DNA of 64,000 nucleotides from Glaciecola punicea ACAM 611 (GTDB taxonomy: Bacteria > Pseudomonadota > Gammaproteobacteria > Enterobacterales > Alteromonadaceae): the NCBI RefSeq assembly GCF_000252165.1, contig NZ_BAET01000007.1, positions 248,001-312,000 on the forward strand, written 5' to 3'. Below, piece after piece: positions 8,488 to 16,690 of the stretch. The stretch's first letter is position 1; every line of letters begins with the position of its first letter. The translations under genes were made by a program, and so were the position numbers. The notes beneath the pieces are model-generated. The model searched no databases and had not been told where the DNA came from. It was given only the letters and a program-made list of their open reading frames with translations.

Positions 8488-9684
8488 ATGTCAATTTCTG
8501 CTTTTGTCGCGTTGAGATATTCCCAATCAGGCACCAAACAAAGTTTTGTTGCGTTTATTAATCGCTTTTCGATTGTCGGAATAAGCCTAGGTATTGCTGC
8601 TTTAATCGTGGTTTTATCCGTCATGAACGGCCTAGAAGGACAATTGAAAAAACGTATATTAGGGATATTGCCGCATATAGTCGTGGCAAGTGAAAACCCT
8701 GTGCAGCTGCCGCCTAATTTAGAGATTCAAGTATTAGCGCAGGTACCTTACGCTGAACGTGAGGTAATTGTGCAGTCGCGCTCTACAGTGGCCCCTTTAT
8801 TTTTACAAGGTACGCAAACGCAAGCGGCAAAACCATTTTCTATTGTGGCTAACAACATTATTGATGGTAATTGGGACAGTCTACTATCTGGAAGTTTTAA
8901 TGTGGGTATTAGCCGAATTTTAGCCGCTAGTTTGGATGTGAGTTTAGGCCAGCAGCTTAGGCTAATTAGCACCGACACTAGTATTTATTCACCGCTTGGT
9001 CGCATACCAAGCCAGCGCTTAGTAACGGTTTCGTTTATATTTGATATAAACTCCGAAATGGACGATAAGGTGATGTTTATTCATCTTGATGATCTGGCAC
9101 GACTTTCACGTAAAAAAACAACGCAAATACAGCAGCAGCGATTATTTTTGCGTGATGCCTTTGAGTATCTTCCCGTGGTTGAGTATTTAACGGCAAATGA
9201 TTTTTCGCTTAGAAATTGGCGCGAGCGTCAGGGTCCTTTATTCGACGCCGTTAAAATGGAAAAAAACATGATGTCGCTTATGCTGTTACTGGTCATTGCG
9301 GTGGCGGCGTTTAACGTGGTGTCGGCCTTGGTTATGGTGGTATCAGAAAAAAAATCAGACATTGCGATTTTACAAACCCAAGGTATGTTGCCTAAGGATA
9401 TTATGAAAATATTCTTATTCAACGGCATATTTAATGGCTTAAAAGGTATCATTACGGGTATTTCGCTTGGCCTTTTAGGCTGCTGGGGCTTAAACGATAT
9501 TCTGCAATTATTGGGATCTAATTTAGCCTTTGGCGAAAATGGGCAAGGCTTGCCTATTGATATTCAAGCGAATCAACTGGTGTTTATTGCACTGGGATCA
9601 ATCATATTATGTGTGTTGGCAAGCTGGTACCCCGCTTACAAAGCGCAGTCAATTACGCCTGCAAATAGCTTGCGTAGCGAATAA
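8488..9684 (+). CDS. lolC: Lipoprotein-releasing ABC transporter permease LolC
   Basis: A 398-residue inner-membrane subunit of LolCDE, which extracts mature lipoproteins from the inner membrane and passes them to LolA. An N-terminal membrane segment near 25-50 (GIAALIVVLSVMNGLEGQL) leads into a periplasmic domain, and three further segments follow after 265. The stretch SPLGRIPSQR at about 168-178 is the LolC 'hook' that receives LolA in E. coli; this separates it from LolE, whose gene is at 38937. The coupling helix before the ABC contact is SEKKSDIAILQTQGMLPKDI. The gene stands alone: lolD and lolE are about 28.5 kb away, whereas the usual gammaproteobacterial order is lolC-lolD-lolE. Start is ATG with a weak AGGT upstream. 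Confidence 0.93.
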   Translation: MSISAFVALRYSQSGTKQSFVAFINRFSIVGISLGIAALIVVLSVMNGLEGQLKKRILGILPHIVVASENPVQLPPNLEIQVLAQVPYAEREVIVQSRSTVAPLFLQGTQTQAAKPFSIVANNIIDGNWDSLLSGSFNVGISRILAASLDVSLGQQLRLISTDTSIYSPLGRIPSQRLVTVSFIFDINSEMDDKVMFIHLDDLARLSRKKTTQIQQQRLFLRDAFEYLPVVEYLTANDFSLRNWRERQGPLFDAVKMEKNMMSLMLLLVIAVAAFNVVSALVMVVSEKKSDIAILQTQGMLPKDIMKIFLFNGIFNGLKGIITGISLGLLGCWGLNDILQLLGSNLAFGENGQGLPIDIQANQLVFIALGSIILCVLASWYPAYKAQSITPANSLRSE

Positions 9685-9714
9685 TTGCTATTATTTATCA
9701 TCATATAATTTTTA

Positions 9715-9736
9715 GCTGCTGGCGGATGCTAGCAGC
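9715..9736 (+). terminator. Stem-loop after lolC
   Basis: GCTGCTGGC, loop GGAT, GCTAGCAGC: a nine-pair stem with one G-T wobble, 30 bases after the lolC stop and 20 before the next start codon. No T-run follows on either strand, so it may protect the lolC mRNA end or act with Rho; it is not a standard intrinsic terminator. Confidence 0.35.
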
Positions 9737-9756
9737 ACAACATCTAGGGAATAACA

Positions 9757-10323
9757 GTGAGTAAAGTATTCATAAGTTCATCGTCGCTACTGCAGGATTC
9801 GTTCAAAGTTGCTTCACAAGTGTTTGAAGATGGCTTTAGGCCAGACTTTATAGTGGGAATTTGGCGTGGTGGTGCGCCCATAGGCATCGCGGTACAAGAA
9901 TTCTTTGAATACAAGGAGGCGCCCACCGACCATATTGCGGTACGCACATCGTCTTACTATGGCATCAATAAGCAGTCTAAAGAGATAAAAGTGCATGGCT
10001 TGCACTATCTGGTTGAAAACGCAAATGCCACCGATAAGTTACTCATTGTTGATGACGTATTCGATTCGGGCCGCAGTATTGAAGCCTTAATTAATCAAAT
10101 AAACAGCTTGATGCGCTTAAATGCACCTAAAGAAATACGTATTGCAACACCTTACTACAAGCCTAAAAATAACAAAACTAAAAGCAATTTAGTGCCTGAT
10201 TATTATGTGCATGAAAGTACTGATTGGCTAGTATTTCCGCATGAATTATCAGGACTGACAAAAGAAGAGATTATAGCGGGCAAATCTGAACTCAACGATT
10301 TACACGACATCCTTTTTAAGTAG
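9757..10323 (+). CDS. Phosphoribosyltransferase family protein (purine PRT-like)
   Basis: A 188-residue type I phosphoribosyltransferase. The PRPP-binding loop is LLIVDDVFDSGRSIEAL at about 93-109, with two acidic residues followed by the D-S-G-R-S phosphate loop. Upstream is FIVGIWRGGAPIGIAVQEFF, and downstream the base-contacting region has WLVFPHEL, as in xanthine/hypoxanthine-guanine enzymes. Such proteins join a purine base to PRPP to make the nucleotide in the cytosol; the exact base is not determined by sequence here. The start is GTG with AGGGA six bases upstream. It lies where lolD would be expected after lolC. It converges on the next gene with a 12-base gap. Confidence 0.85.
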   Translation: MSKVFISSSSLLQDSFKVASQVFEDGFRPDFIVGIWRGGAPIGIAVQEFFEYKEAPTDHIAVRTSSYYGINKQSKEIKVHGLHYLVENANATDKLLIVDDVFDSGRSIEALINQINSLMRLNAPKEIRIATPYYKPKNNKTKSNLVPDYYVHESTDWLVFPHELSGLTKEEIIAGKSELNDLHDILFK

Positions 10324-10335
10324 CGCTTAGTGCGA

Positions 10336-10980
10336 CTACTTTCCATCAATGTAAAATTTGTCGTGGAAGGTATGCACTAAGTCTGGTTTGTAGATGATTA
10401 AGCAGGTAATACTGAAGCCATTAAAAAAGGCTTCAGGAAACATCATCAATATTGTCATGGTAGTATAGTTATCTTTAATAATGTCCCACGAGTAGATGCC
10501 TTCGGCCAAATAATATCCGCTGAATGAGAGCATTTTGGCTGCCATGGTAATTGCACCGGGGAAAAACGCACACACAAAAATATAGACAAATAACTGGCGG
10601 GGTACACGATGAAACGAAAATGCGAAAATACCGTAAGTGATTAGAATGGGCAAAAGCACCCCAAATAGCCCATTTACCCCTAGCATGCTCCATTGCTCAG
10701 TGCCTATAGCTGTCATTATAAGCAGTGCGGTTGTGGCAACTAAGACCGCCCAGCGAAAACCTAGCACGAGTGTAAGCGTGGTTAACCACAAAAAGTGCAT
10801 AGTTAAGCCATCATAAATGCTGACTCTAAATGACCATAAAAACAAAATGCCCACAATTGAACCGAAAATTATATGCTGCCACTTACGTTCTTTTATAATA
10901 CGGGTGTAGTCAACTTTGCTCGCTACGTATACAAAGCCAAAGGCGTAAATAAGTATGCTGATTGTTTGAATAGTGGTCAC
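10336..10980 (-). CDS. CbiM-like energy-coupling factor transporter permease, membrane protein
   Basis: A 214-residue protein with about six membrane segments (roughly 5-22, 38-55, 62-92, 100-120, 130-150 and 180-198). DGLTMHFLWLTTLTLVLGFRWA and MFPEAFFNGF resemble the CbiM/NikM family, where an N-terminal region binds Co2+ or Ni2+ in an ECF-type importer. The usual metal-binding start M-H-I at the very N-terminus is absent; the only similar residues are M-H in the second segment, so metal transport is not assured. No CbiN, CbiQ or ATPase gene is adjacent. It may be an orphan or repurposed relative. Family assignment is from pattern memory. Confidence 0.6.
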   Translation of the reverse strand: MTTIQTISILIYAFGFVYVASKVDYTRIIKERKWQHIIFGSIVGILFLWSFRVSIYDGLTMHFLWLTTLTLVLGFRWAVLVATTALLIMTAIGTEQWSMLGVNGLFGVLLPILITYGIFAFSFHRVPRQLFVYIFVCAFFPGAITMAAKMLSFSGYYLAEGIYSWDIIKDNYTTMTILMMFPEAFFNGFSITCLIIYKPDLVHTFHDKFYIDGK

Positions 10981-11026
10981 TAGGTACTACCGAATAGGGC
11001 CCAAAAAACACATAGGGCATTGAAAG

Positions 11027-11083
11027 ATATGCTTTATGAAAAGCTCAAAGTCTTTTCATATGCTTACTATAGCAGATATGCTT
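11027..11083. repeat. Three ATATGCTT repeats and a nine-base inverted repeat in a divergent promoter region
   Basis: ATATGCTT occurs at 11027-11034, 11058-11065 and 11076-11083. Between the first two lies TATGAAAAG, an eight-base loop, and CTTTTCATA (11035-11060), a perfect inverted repeat. The block sits between the leftward CbiM-like gene and the rightward desulfurase fusion, so it is a candidate regulator-binding region for either. No known consensus is recognised. Confidence 0.35.
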
Positions 11084-11170
11084 CTTATTAATTTAGGATA
11101 AGTGTTTCTAAAAGCACACAGCCTTGAATATAATTAGTAAGCGCCGCTATTACGTTTACACTAGCGACTA

Positions 11171-12946
11171 ATGTATACTACAAAACAATTAGTGCAAACC
11201 CTTGCACCGTTTAACAGTATAAGGCCTCTCGTATTTATGTCATTGTTTAAGGCGTTATTCCCATTTTTTGATGCGTCCAATGAAGTTTACTTAGACAGCG
11301 CTGCTACCAGTCAGCGTGTCAATGCAAGCCTGCTTGCAATGCAAGAATACTACTGCCAATACAATGCTAATGTGCATCGCGGTGGGTATGTCAGCGCTAG
11401 GCTTGCCTCCAATAAATACGAAGATGCTAGAACAGTAGTCGCTGAATTTTTAGGCGCAGCGGATGCCTCGCAAATTATATTTACCAGTGGTACCACCGAT
11501 GCAATTAACTTAATTGCAAATGGTCTTAATATCGCCGATTTGCAAGGCAGTGAAATACTCTTGTTTGAAAGTGAGCATCATGCCAATTTATTGCCTTGGC
11601 AGCATTTTGCCGCAAAGTATAGCCTAAGCTTAACAAGAATAAAATTAGGTGATAACGGTACCTTTAACCAGCAAGAACGCAAAGCCGCTTTAGCCAGTAT
11701 AACCCGCAATGTTGCTATAGTGGCAATGGCCCATGTTTCTAACGCTTTAGGTAATATTTATCCAGTTACTGAATTGTGTAAAAGAGCTGCTGAAGTAGGC
11801 GCATTGAGCGTAATTGATGGCACTCAAGCACCAGCGCACATTACAGTAGATGTATCGGCTATACACTGCGATTTTTATGCGATTAGCGGGCATAAAATGT
11901 ATGCGGGAACAGGTATTGGTGCGCTGTATGGTAAAAAGCATTGCTTAGAAAAGCTCACTCCCAGCAAACTTGGCGGTGAAATGATATCTCACGTTACTTG
12001 GGATGCTTATGTGTTGCAACCTGTGCCTGGTAGATTTGAAGCAGGCACACCCAATATTGCCGGCGCAATAGGCTTGGCCGCAGCAGCAACGTTCATACAA
12101 GCTAACCTTCAACGTATCCAAGAAACTGAACTGGCATTAGCCCTATATTTATTGGATAAAATAAATCCCTTAGCGAGGTCTCAAAAACTAGTTATTTTGG
12201 GTAATATTGGCACTCCCGAGTACTTTACTAAAGAAAGTTCGGCTATTGCGTTACTTTCATTTTATATTCCAAAGATACATGCAAACGACATAGCCGCTCA
12301 TTTTGCCAGTCACGGCGTTGCCATTAGGGCAGGCCATCACTGCGCCATGCCGTTAATGCAAAGTCTGTCTATAGAGGGTTGCGCGCGAATATCGGTAGCT
12401 TGCTATACCACATATCAAGACATTGACGCTTTTGTGGTGAGCCTTTATCAACTTTTCCAAGAAAGTGCTAACGATGACCGAAAAGCTATCACAAAGCCCA
12501 AACAGTTTGCAAAAAGCTTGAGCGCACTGCCAACAAACATTGGAGACGCCGTTTCACAAGCGCCAGATTGGAATGCCAAACATCGCTTGTTACTAATACA
12601 CAGTAAAAGCCTAGCAACATTGCCAACACACCAGCGCACCGTTGCTACAGAAATAACAGGCTGTGAAGCGAGGGTGTGGATGTCACTTATTCATAGCGAC
12701 GAAAAGCAAGCTATAAATGCTAGTAAGCGAAAGCTTTATGCATATTCAGAAAGCAAAGTTATTCGCGGCATCCTTGCGTTAATTATTGAAAAAGTAAACC
12801 AGCTACCTTATGAAGAAGTGTCTCGCCTTGATATTCATCAATACCTCAACCAAGTAGGTCTGTCACATTATTTTAGCCAAGGCAGACGCGATGGCATTAG
12901 CCAAGTTATTCAAGCTATTTGTAAAAAATATACACAGGCTAGTTAG
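11171..12946 (+). CDS. Cysteine desulfurase (SufS/CsdA type) fused to a SufE/CsdE-like domain
   Basis: A 591-residue protein with two domains that are usually separate polypeptides. Residues 30-425 are a class V aminotransferase-fold desulfurase: VYLDSAAT at the start, NVHRGGYVSA, the PLP lysine K242 in ISGHKMYAGTGIG, and catalytic Cys391 in RAGHHCAMPLMQSL. Residues 460-591 are SufE-like: Cys498 in TEITGCEARVW, then VIRGILALIIEKVN and a final SQGRRDGISQVI. The first domain takes sulfur from cysteine as a persulfide; the second accepts it for Fe-S cluster or other sulfur assembly. All visible catalytic residues are kept in both. The linker (430-460) is Lys/Ser-rich. A start at 11237 is also possible and gives the usual distance to VYLDSAAT. 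It ends 14 bases from a convergent glycosyltransferase. Confidence 0.88.
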   Translation: MYTTKQLVQTLAPFNSIRPLVFMSLFKALFPFFDASNEVYLDSAATSQRVNASLLAMQEYYCQYNANVHRGGYVSARLASNKYEDARTVVAEFLGAADASQIIFTSGTTDAINLIANGLNIADLQGSEILLFESEHHANLLPWQHFAAKYSLSLTRIKLGDNGTFNQQERKAALASITRNVAIVAMAHVSNALGNIYPVTELCKRAAEVGALSVIDGTQAPAHITVDVSAIHCDFYAISGHKMYAGTGIGALYGKKHCLEKLTPSKLGGEMISHVTWDAYVLQPVPGRFEAGTPNIAGAIGLAAAATFIQANLQRIQETELALALYLLDKINPLARSQKLVILGNIGTPEYFTKESSAIALLSFYIPKIHANDIAAHFASHGVAIRAGHHCAMPLMQSLSIEGCARISVACYTTYQDIDAFVVSLYQLFQESANDDRKAITKPKQFAKSLSALPTNIGDAVSQAPDWNAKHRLLLIHSKSLATLPTHQRTVATEITGCEARVWMSLIHSDEKQAINASKRKLYAYSESKVIRGILALIIEKVNQLPYEEVSRLDIHQYLNQVGLSHYFSQGRRDGISQVIQAICKKYTQAS

Positions 12947-12960
12947 AGGTCATGGACGCT

Positions 12961-14235
12961 TCACTTACTTTTAGCTTCAATCCACTGGCTCATGTACTTA
13001 CTCGTTTGAAACTGATGATGACTTAGCATCTTGTGCAAAAAATTGCTTTGTCTGTCGCTTTTTATAGTACTTATTTTGGCATCTATAATATTTATAAAGG
13101 AAGCGCGATTGGTTTGCGTGTTGTAATCACTTAGTAATATATCTTGTCCATTTTGATGAGCCTGCTGCCATTTTTGTTGGTCCGTGTACAGTCTTATTGC
13201 TGCAACAACAAATTCATCTATACTAGAGGCTATTTCACCTGCCCAAGGTTTATTAGTAATCCCTTCACACCCTATGGGGGTGGTGACCGACGGGGTGTTG
13301 CACTGCATTGCATCGAGTAACTTTCCTTTTACACCTGCACCAAATGAAATAGGGGCAAGCATTATTCTTGCTTGTTGTATAACGGTAAACTGATGCTGTG
13401 CAAAGCCATGCACAAAAAAGCCGAGTTTTTTATTTTCAAGCTGCTTAGCTTTAGGCGACATATAAGCGCCGTATACATTACAGCTAATATTTGGATAGTC
13501 CTTATGCAAGGCTTTATAAATTTTTGGCCAGCACTGCTCTGCGAGTATCTTAACCGCATGATAGTTAGGCGCATGCCTAAAATTTCCAATAAAGACAAAA
13601 TTCTGCTTATGTTCAGCGCTCATTGATGTGTTTGATAATGCCTCGCATGATCCAGGTAATATGAAAGGAACATGCGCAACCTGATTACTAGGAACGTTGA
13701 AATGTTCAATTAATAGGGCTTTTTCAAAGCCTGACAGCACAATCGTAAGATCGGCTTGCAGCACACAGGCAATTTCACGTAGCGCAATATCATTGTGTAA
13801 CAAAGGTAGGTTGGCGCATTGGGTAATATCGGTTTGCTGCATAAATGTGAGCGGGGCATTTTGCTGTTTTAATAACGCTTGGCGAGCAGCTCTGAGGCAA
13901 TGTAAGTCTTCAATGTCGAGTATTAACATAGCCTTTGGACATGTTTTTTTTACGCGCCAAGCAAATTGTTCAAAGCTAAGGTAGCGGTCAAAAATAACAA
14001 TGTCAGGCTGTAACTCTTCTATTTTAACGTTGAAACTATCGCAATTAAGCTGTATTGGAAACATCTTCACATTCATTGATGATAAGTCAAAGGTTTGTGG
14101 TGTAGTTTGCGCCGCACTGCAAAAGCTTACCTGCCAGTGATTATGCTGGGCAGCTTTAATATAGCTGATGATATTTTGGCCTGCAGCAGACGATGTTGGT
14201 TCAGGCCATACAAAACCTACGAATAACACATGCAT
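12961..14235 (-). CDS. Glycosyltransferase, GT4-like
   Basis: A 424-residue protein with two Rossmann halves and no membrane segment. The N-terminal half opens MHVLFVGFVWPEPTSSAAGQN, as in GT-B enzymes. The C-terminal half has FVFIGNFRHAPNYHAVKIL and LAPISFGAGVKGKLLDAMQ, then PSVTTPIGCEGI; the glycine-rich loop plus K-x-x-E/D-A-M pattern is the sugar-nucleotide donor site of GT4-type enzymes. It would add a sugar to a lipid, glycan or protein acceptor. There are no polysaccharide genes nearby, so donor and acceptor are unknown. It is transcribed alone or ahead of nothing visible, converging with the desulfurase fusion. Confidence 0.75.
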   Translation of the reverse strand: MHVLFVGFVWPEPTSSAAGQNIISYIKAAQHNHWQVSFCSAAQTTPQTFDLSSMNVKMFPIQLNCDSFNVKIEELQPDIVIFDRYLSFEQFAWRVKKTCPKAMLILDIEDLHCLRAARQALLKQQNAPLTFMQQTDITQCANLPLLHNDIALREIACVLQADLTIVLSGFEKALLIEHFNVPSNQVAHVPFILPGSCEALSNTSMSAEHKQNFVFIGNFRHAPNYHAVKILAEQCWPKIYKALHKDYPNISCNVYGAYMSPKAKQLENKKLGFFVHGFAQHQFTVIQQARIMLAPISFGAGVKGKLLDAMQCNTPSVTTPIGCEGITNKPWAGEIASSIDEFVVAAIRLYTDQQKWQQAHQNGQDILLSDYNTQTNRASFINIIDAKISTIKSDRQSNFLHKMLSHHQFQTSKYMSQWIEAKSK

Positions 14236-14383
14236 TGTATTTTACACCTAGGTATTTAAAGATGTGAGCATTAAAAAATAATCGCGTTACATTATTCATG
14301 CAACATTAACACTATGGGCTTGTTAGTTCCCTAAGTATAAGCTAAACAAAGCTTAAGTCGCCATATAGCGCTTAATTAAATAG

Positions 14384-15187
14384 TTAATCGAAAATAGCAA
14401 CCGTTTGTCTGCTCAACGCAATAACATCACCTTGGGCATCCCAAATTGTGGCTTCGGTATGTCCGTAACCGTCAGCCGCCTGGCGGGTAATCGCTTTATA
14501 AGCAAGCCAGTCGTTTGGCAAAATTTCTTTATGCGGATATACAAATTCTACATTCCAACTGACCGTGCTTGCGGGTGCCGGTAACTTTATCATTTGTAAT
14601 AATGTGGGCGGCCAAACGTCAATAATACTGACAATGTGAGCATCGCTTATTTCTTTTGGAGGATTCTTATAACGCATCCAGCCATAATAGTGGCTTTTTT
14701 TACCGCCCAGAAAAGGAATGCCGCCTTCTTGTATGCAAAGATCAAAATGCCGCAAAAATGAAGGCGTAATTTTTGGTATTTGTGGAATATACTTTGATTT
14801 GGTGGGTGTGACCAAATTATGCTTTTCAGTATTGTTTACTACTACCTTAGATTTACGCCCTTGGGCAAAACAAAATTGACTTAATACGCACACCTTCCCG
14901 TTTTGAAAGGCACGCGCCTGGATCTGAGACACATTTTTACCACTGCGAACAATTTCGACCGTAATAATGAAGGCTTCTTCTGAAAGTAATGGACCGACAA
15001 AATTTGTCGACATAGAGCGTAAAACTCTGTTTGCATCTACATACGATTTTGCGGCGCTAAACAGCATACCTGCTGAAAGTCCACCGTATACGGTGCGTCC
15101 TTGTGACCATTGCTTCGAAATAATATAACTTTGTTCTGGAAAGTCACTGTGGTTTTGCGTGGCGTTCAGGTAATAGTCAATATGCAT
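14384..15187 (-). CDS. Acyl-CoA thioesterase family protein (double hot-dog)
   Basis: A 267-residue protein resembling the TesB-like/4HBT_3 thioesterases: an N-terminal hot-dog with GGLSAGMLFSAAKSYVD and FVGPLLSEEAFIITVEIVRSG, and a C-terminal hot-dog with STVSWNVEFVYPH and the closing ATIWDAQGDVIALSRQTVA, a typical final strand. The family hydrolyses acyl-CoA to free acid and CoA in the cytosol. It lies downstream of alkane monooxygenase on the same strand with a 194-base gap that contains a hairpin, so it may be a separate unit. A role in handling acyl-CoA from alkane oxidation is inferred from position only. Confidence 0.75.
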   Translation of the reverse strand: MHIDYYLNATQNHSDFPEQSYIISKQWSQGRTVYGGLSAGMLFSAAKSYVDANRVLRSMSTNFVGPLLSEEAFIITVEIVRSGKNVSQIQARAFQNGKVCVLSQFCFAQGRKSKVVVNNTEKHNLVTPTKSKYIPQIPKITPSFLRHFDLCIQEGGIPFLGGKKSHYYGWMRYKNPPKEISDAHIVSIIDVWPPTLLQMIKLPAPASTVSWNVEFVYPHKEILPNDWLAYKAITRQAADGYGHTEATIWDAQGDVIALSRQTVAIFD

Positions 15188-15347
15188 AGTAATGTAAAGC
15201 TTGCTTCTCTGGTCGGATTAGTTGCATTGTTTATTAATCTGCTCTGTTAATCAAGCGCTGTGATCATTAAGCTTTATCAGAATATTTTATGTTGCAAATA
15301 AGTGTGGTCAGCATGAAGCTTTAGTAAAGAGAATAATAAAGTGATGC

Positions 15348-15369
15348 CCAATCTATCTAAGTAGATTGG
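15348..15369 (-). terminator. Stem-loop downstream of alkB
   Basis: CCAATCTA, a six-base loop and TAGATTGG form a perfect eight-pair stem 13 bases after the alkB stop codon. The T-run after it is weak on the minus strand, so it may end or stabilise the alkB message. Confidence 0.45.
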
Positions 15370-15381
15370 ACATGCTTAATA

Positions 15382-16539
15382 TTAGTAAAAATAGGCAATA
15401 AGAGGGCGTTGACGTCGCTTGATGTTTTGCTGCTCAATAATGTCTAGTTCTTCTTTATTCGCGAAATGTGAGTCCCAATGCGCAAGTTTTGGTTTCATAA
15501 GCGCAAACCAAAGCGGTGGTATAAGAGCAATACCAATGGTCGACACATAGCCGCTTATCATCATGGGCGCTTCTGGCATAGGCTGTAATTTTTCAAAGGG
15601 CATAGCGCCATGCTCGTGATGATGAGAATGACGAGGCAGGTTAAACATAGCCCAAGTGCTAATTTTTCTGTTTGAATTCCATGAATGCTTGGGTTTTACC
15701 GGCTGACGAGGATCACGCACTAAGCCGTAGTGCTCCATGTAATTCACTATTTCCAATATACATTTGCCAGTAGCTCCAATTAAGCCTAAGAATAAGGCAC
15801 CTTGCCAACCGGCGATCATACCTGCAGCGAATAAATAAAGGGCCGACATTAACCAGCCACGGATTACTTTATTATGCTGACTAAGCAGTGCTTGTTTTTT
15901 GCGTGCTAAGCGCTTTTTCTCAATGTTCCAAGCAGATTTATTCGTCCCAATAATGGCATACACAGTGTGCACGTATACATTTCTGCCTCGCGGCGCGGTG
16001 ACCGGGTCAGCCTCGGTGGCTACTTTGGCGTGATGATGATAAACATGCTCTATTGAAAAGTTAGCGTCTAAGGTTAAACTCATTAACCATCGGCCAAAAC
16101 AAACATCGATAGGCTTGGCAATACGATGCACTAATTCGTGACCTACCACGGTGGCGATACCGCTCAACATGAGCCCACAAAATACCACGGCTATCGTTAA
16201 TTCAAACCCGCTAGTATTTAGCTTTGCCTGCACGAAATCATAGCCAATGAATTCTGAAAACGTCACCATAAAAGCCCAATTGTGCGGTGTTACTAACCAC
16301 AATGAGCTTATGAGTAACACTACAAGCAATGGCGCAGAGCCATACAACATAGTATTTATCACCACCCTGTTTGCCAAGGTAGGCGTACTGGTATCATCGC
16401 CAAATAGAGCGTCGCCAAGCACATATATACTCGCAAACATGGCAAAGCCAATAAGGATGAAGTAGTCAGCAAACAATAAAAATGCGCATCCTAACAGCAC
16501 GATAGCGTAATAGTGAAAAAACTTTAAATAGTGAAACAT
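15382..16539 (-). CDS. alkB: Alkane 1-monooxygenase (AlkB family)
   Basis: A 385-residue integral-membrane non-heme di-iron hydroxylase that oxidises the terminal carbon of n-alkanes with electrons from rubredoxin. All histidine boxes are visible: HELVH near 134, EHVYHHHAKVATEADP near 165, the family marker NYMEHYGLVRDP near 267, and LPRHSHHHEHG near 302. About six membrane segments surround them. A strong ribosome site, AAGAGGAG, precedes the ATG. A perfect TTGACA on the minus strand (16608-16613) lies in the divergent promoter region, with only poor -10 candidates at unusual spacing, which would suit an activator. The AraC-type regulator divergent from it is the likely controller. No rubredoxin gene is present in the window. 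Related membrane hydroxylases act on other hydrocarbons, so the exact substrate is open. Confidence 0.9.
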   Translation of the reverse strand: MFHYLKFFHYYAIVLLGCAFLLFADYFILIGFAMFASIYVLGDALFGDDTSTPTLANRVVINTMLYGSAPLLVVLLISSLWLVTPHNWAFMVTFSEFIGYDFVQAKLNTSGFELTIAVVFCGLMLSGIATVVGHELVHRIAKPIDVCFGRWLMSLTLDANFSIEHVYHHHAKVATEADPVTAPRGRNVYVHTVYAIIGTNKSAWNIEKKRLARKKQALLSQHNKVIRGWLMSALYLFAAGMIAGWQGALFLGLIGATGKCILEIVNYMEHYGLVRDPRQPVKPKHSWNSNRKISTWAMFNLPRHSHHHEHGAMPFEKLQPMPEAPMMISGYVSTIGIALIPPLWFALMKPKLAHWDSHFANKEELDIIEQQNIKRRQRPLIAYFY

Positions 16540-16690
16540 ATGGCAACTCCTCTTTTAACTATGGTGATAGTGTGGACCAATAATAGTGATTGGGTGAGGA
16601 TTAGGATTGTCAAAAAGGAGTCTTTAATTGCCAATTGGCGGGAAAAGACGTATATTTGCTTATTTAAGTGAAATAACGGAAGGTGAATTT

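Noticed and set aside
16628-16690. Longer AraC protein from TTG 16628
   Set aside because: ATG 16691 has GGAAGG just upstream and gives the usual domain start; the extra 21 residues look unrelated.
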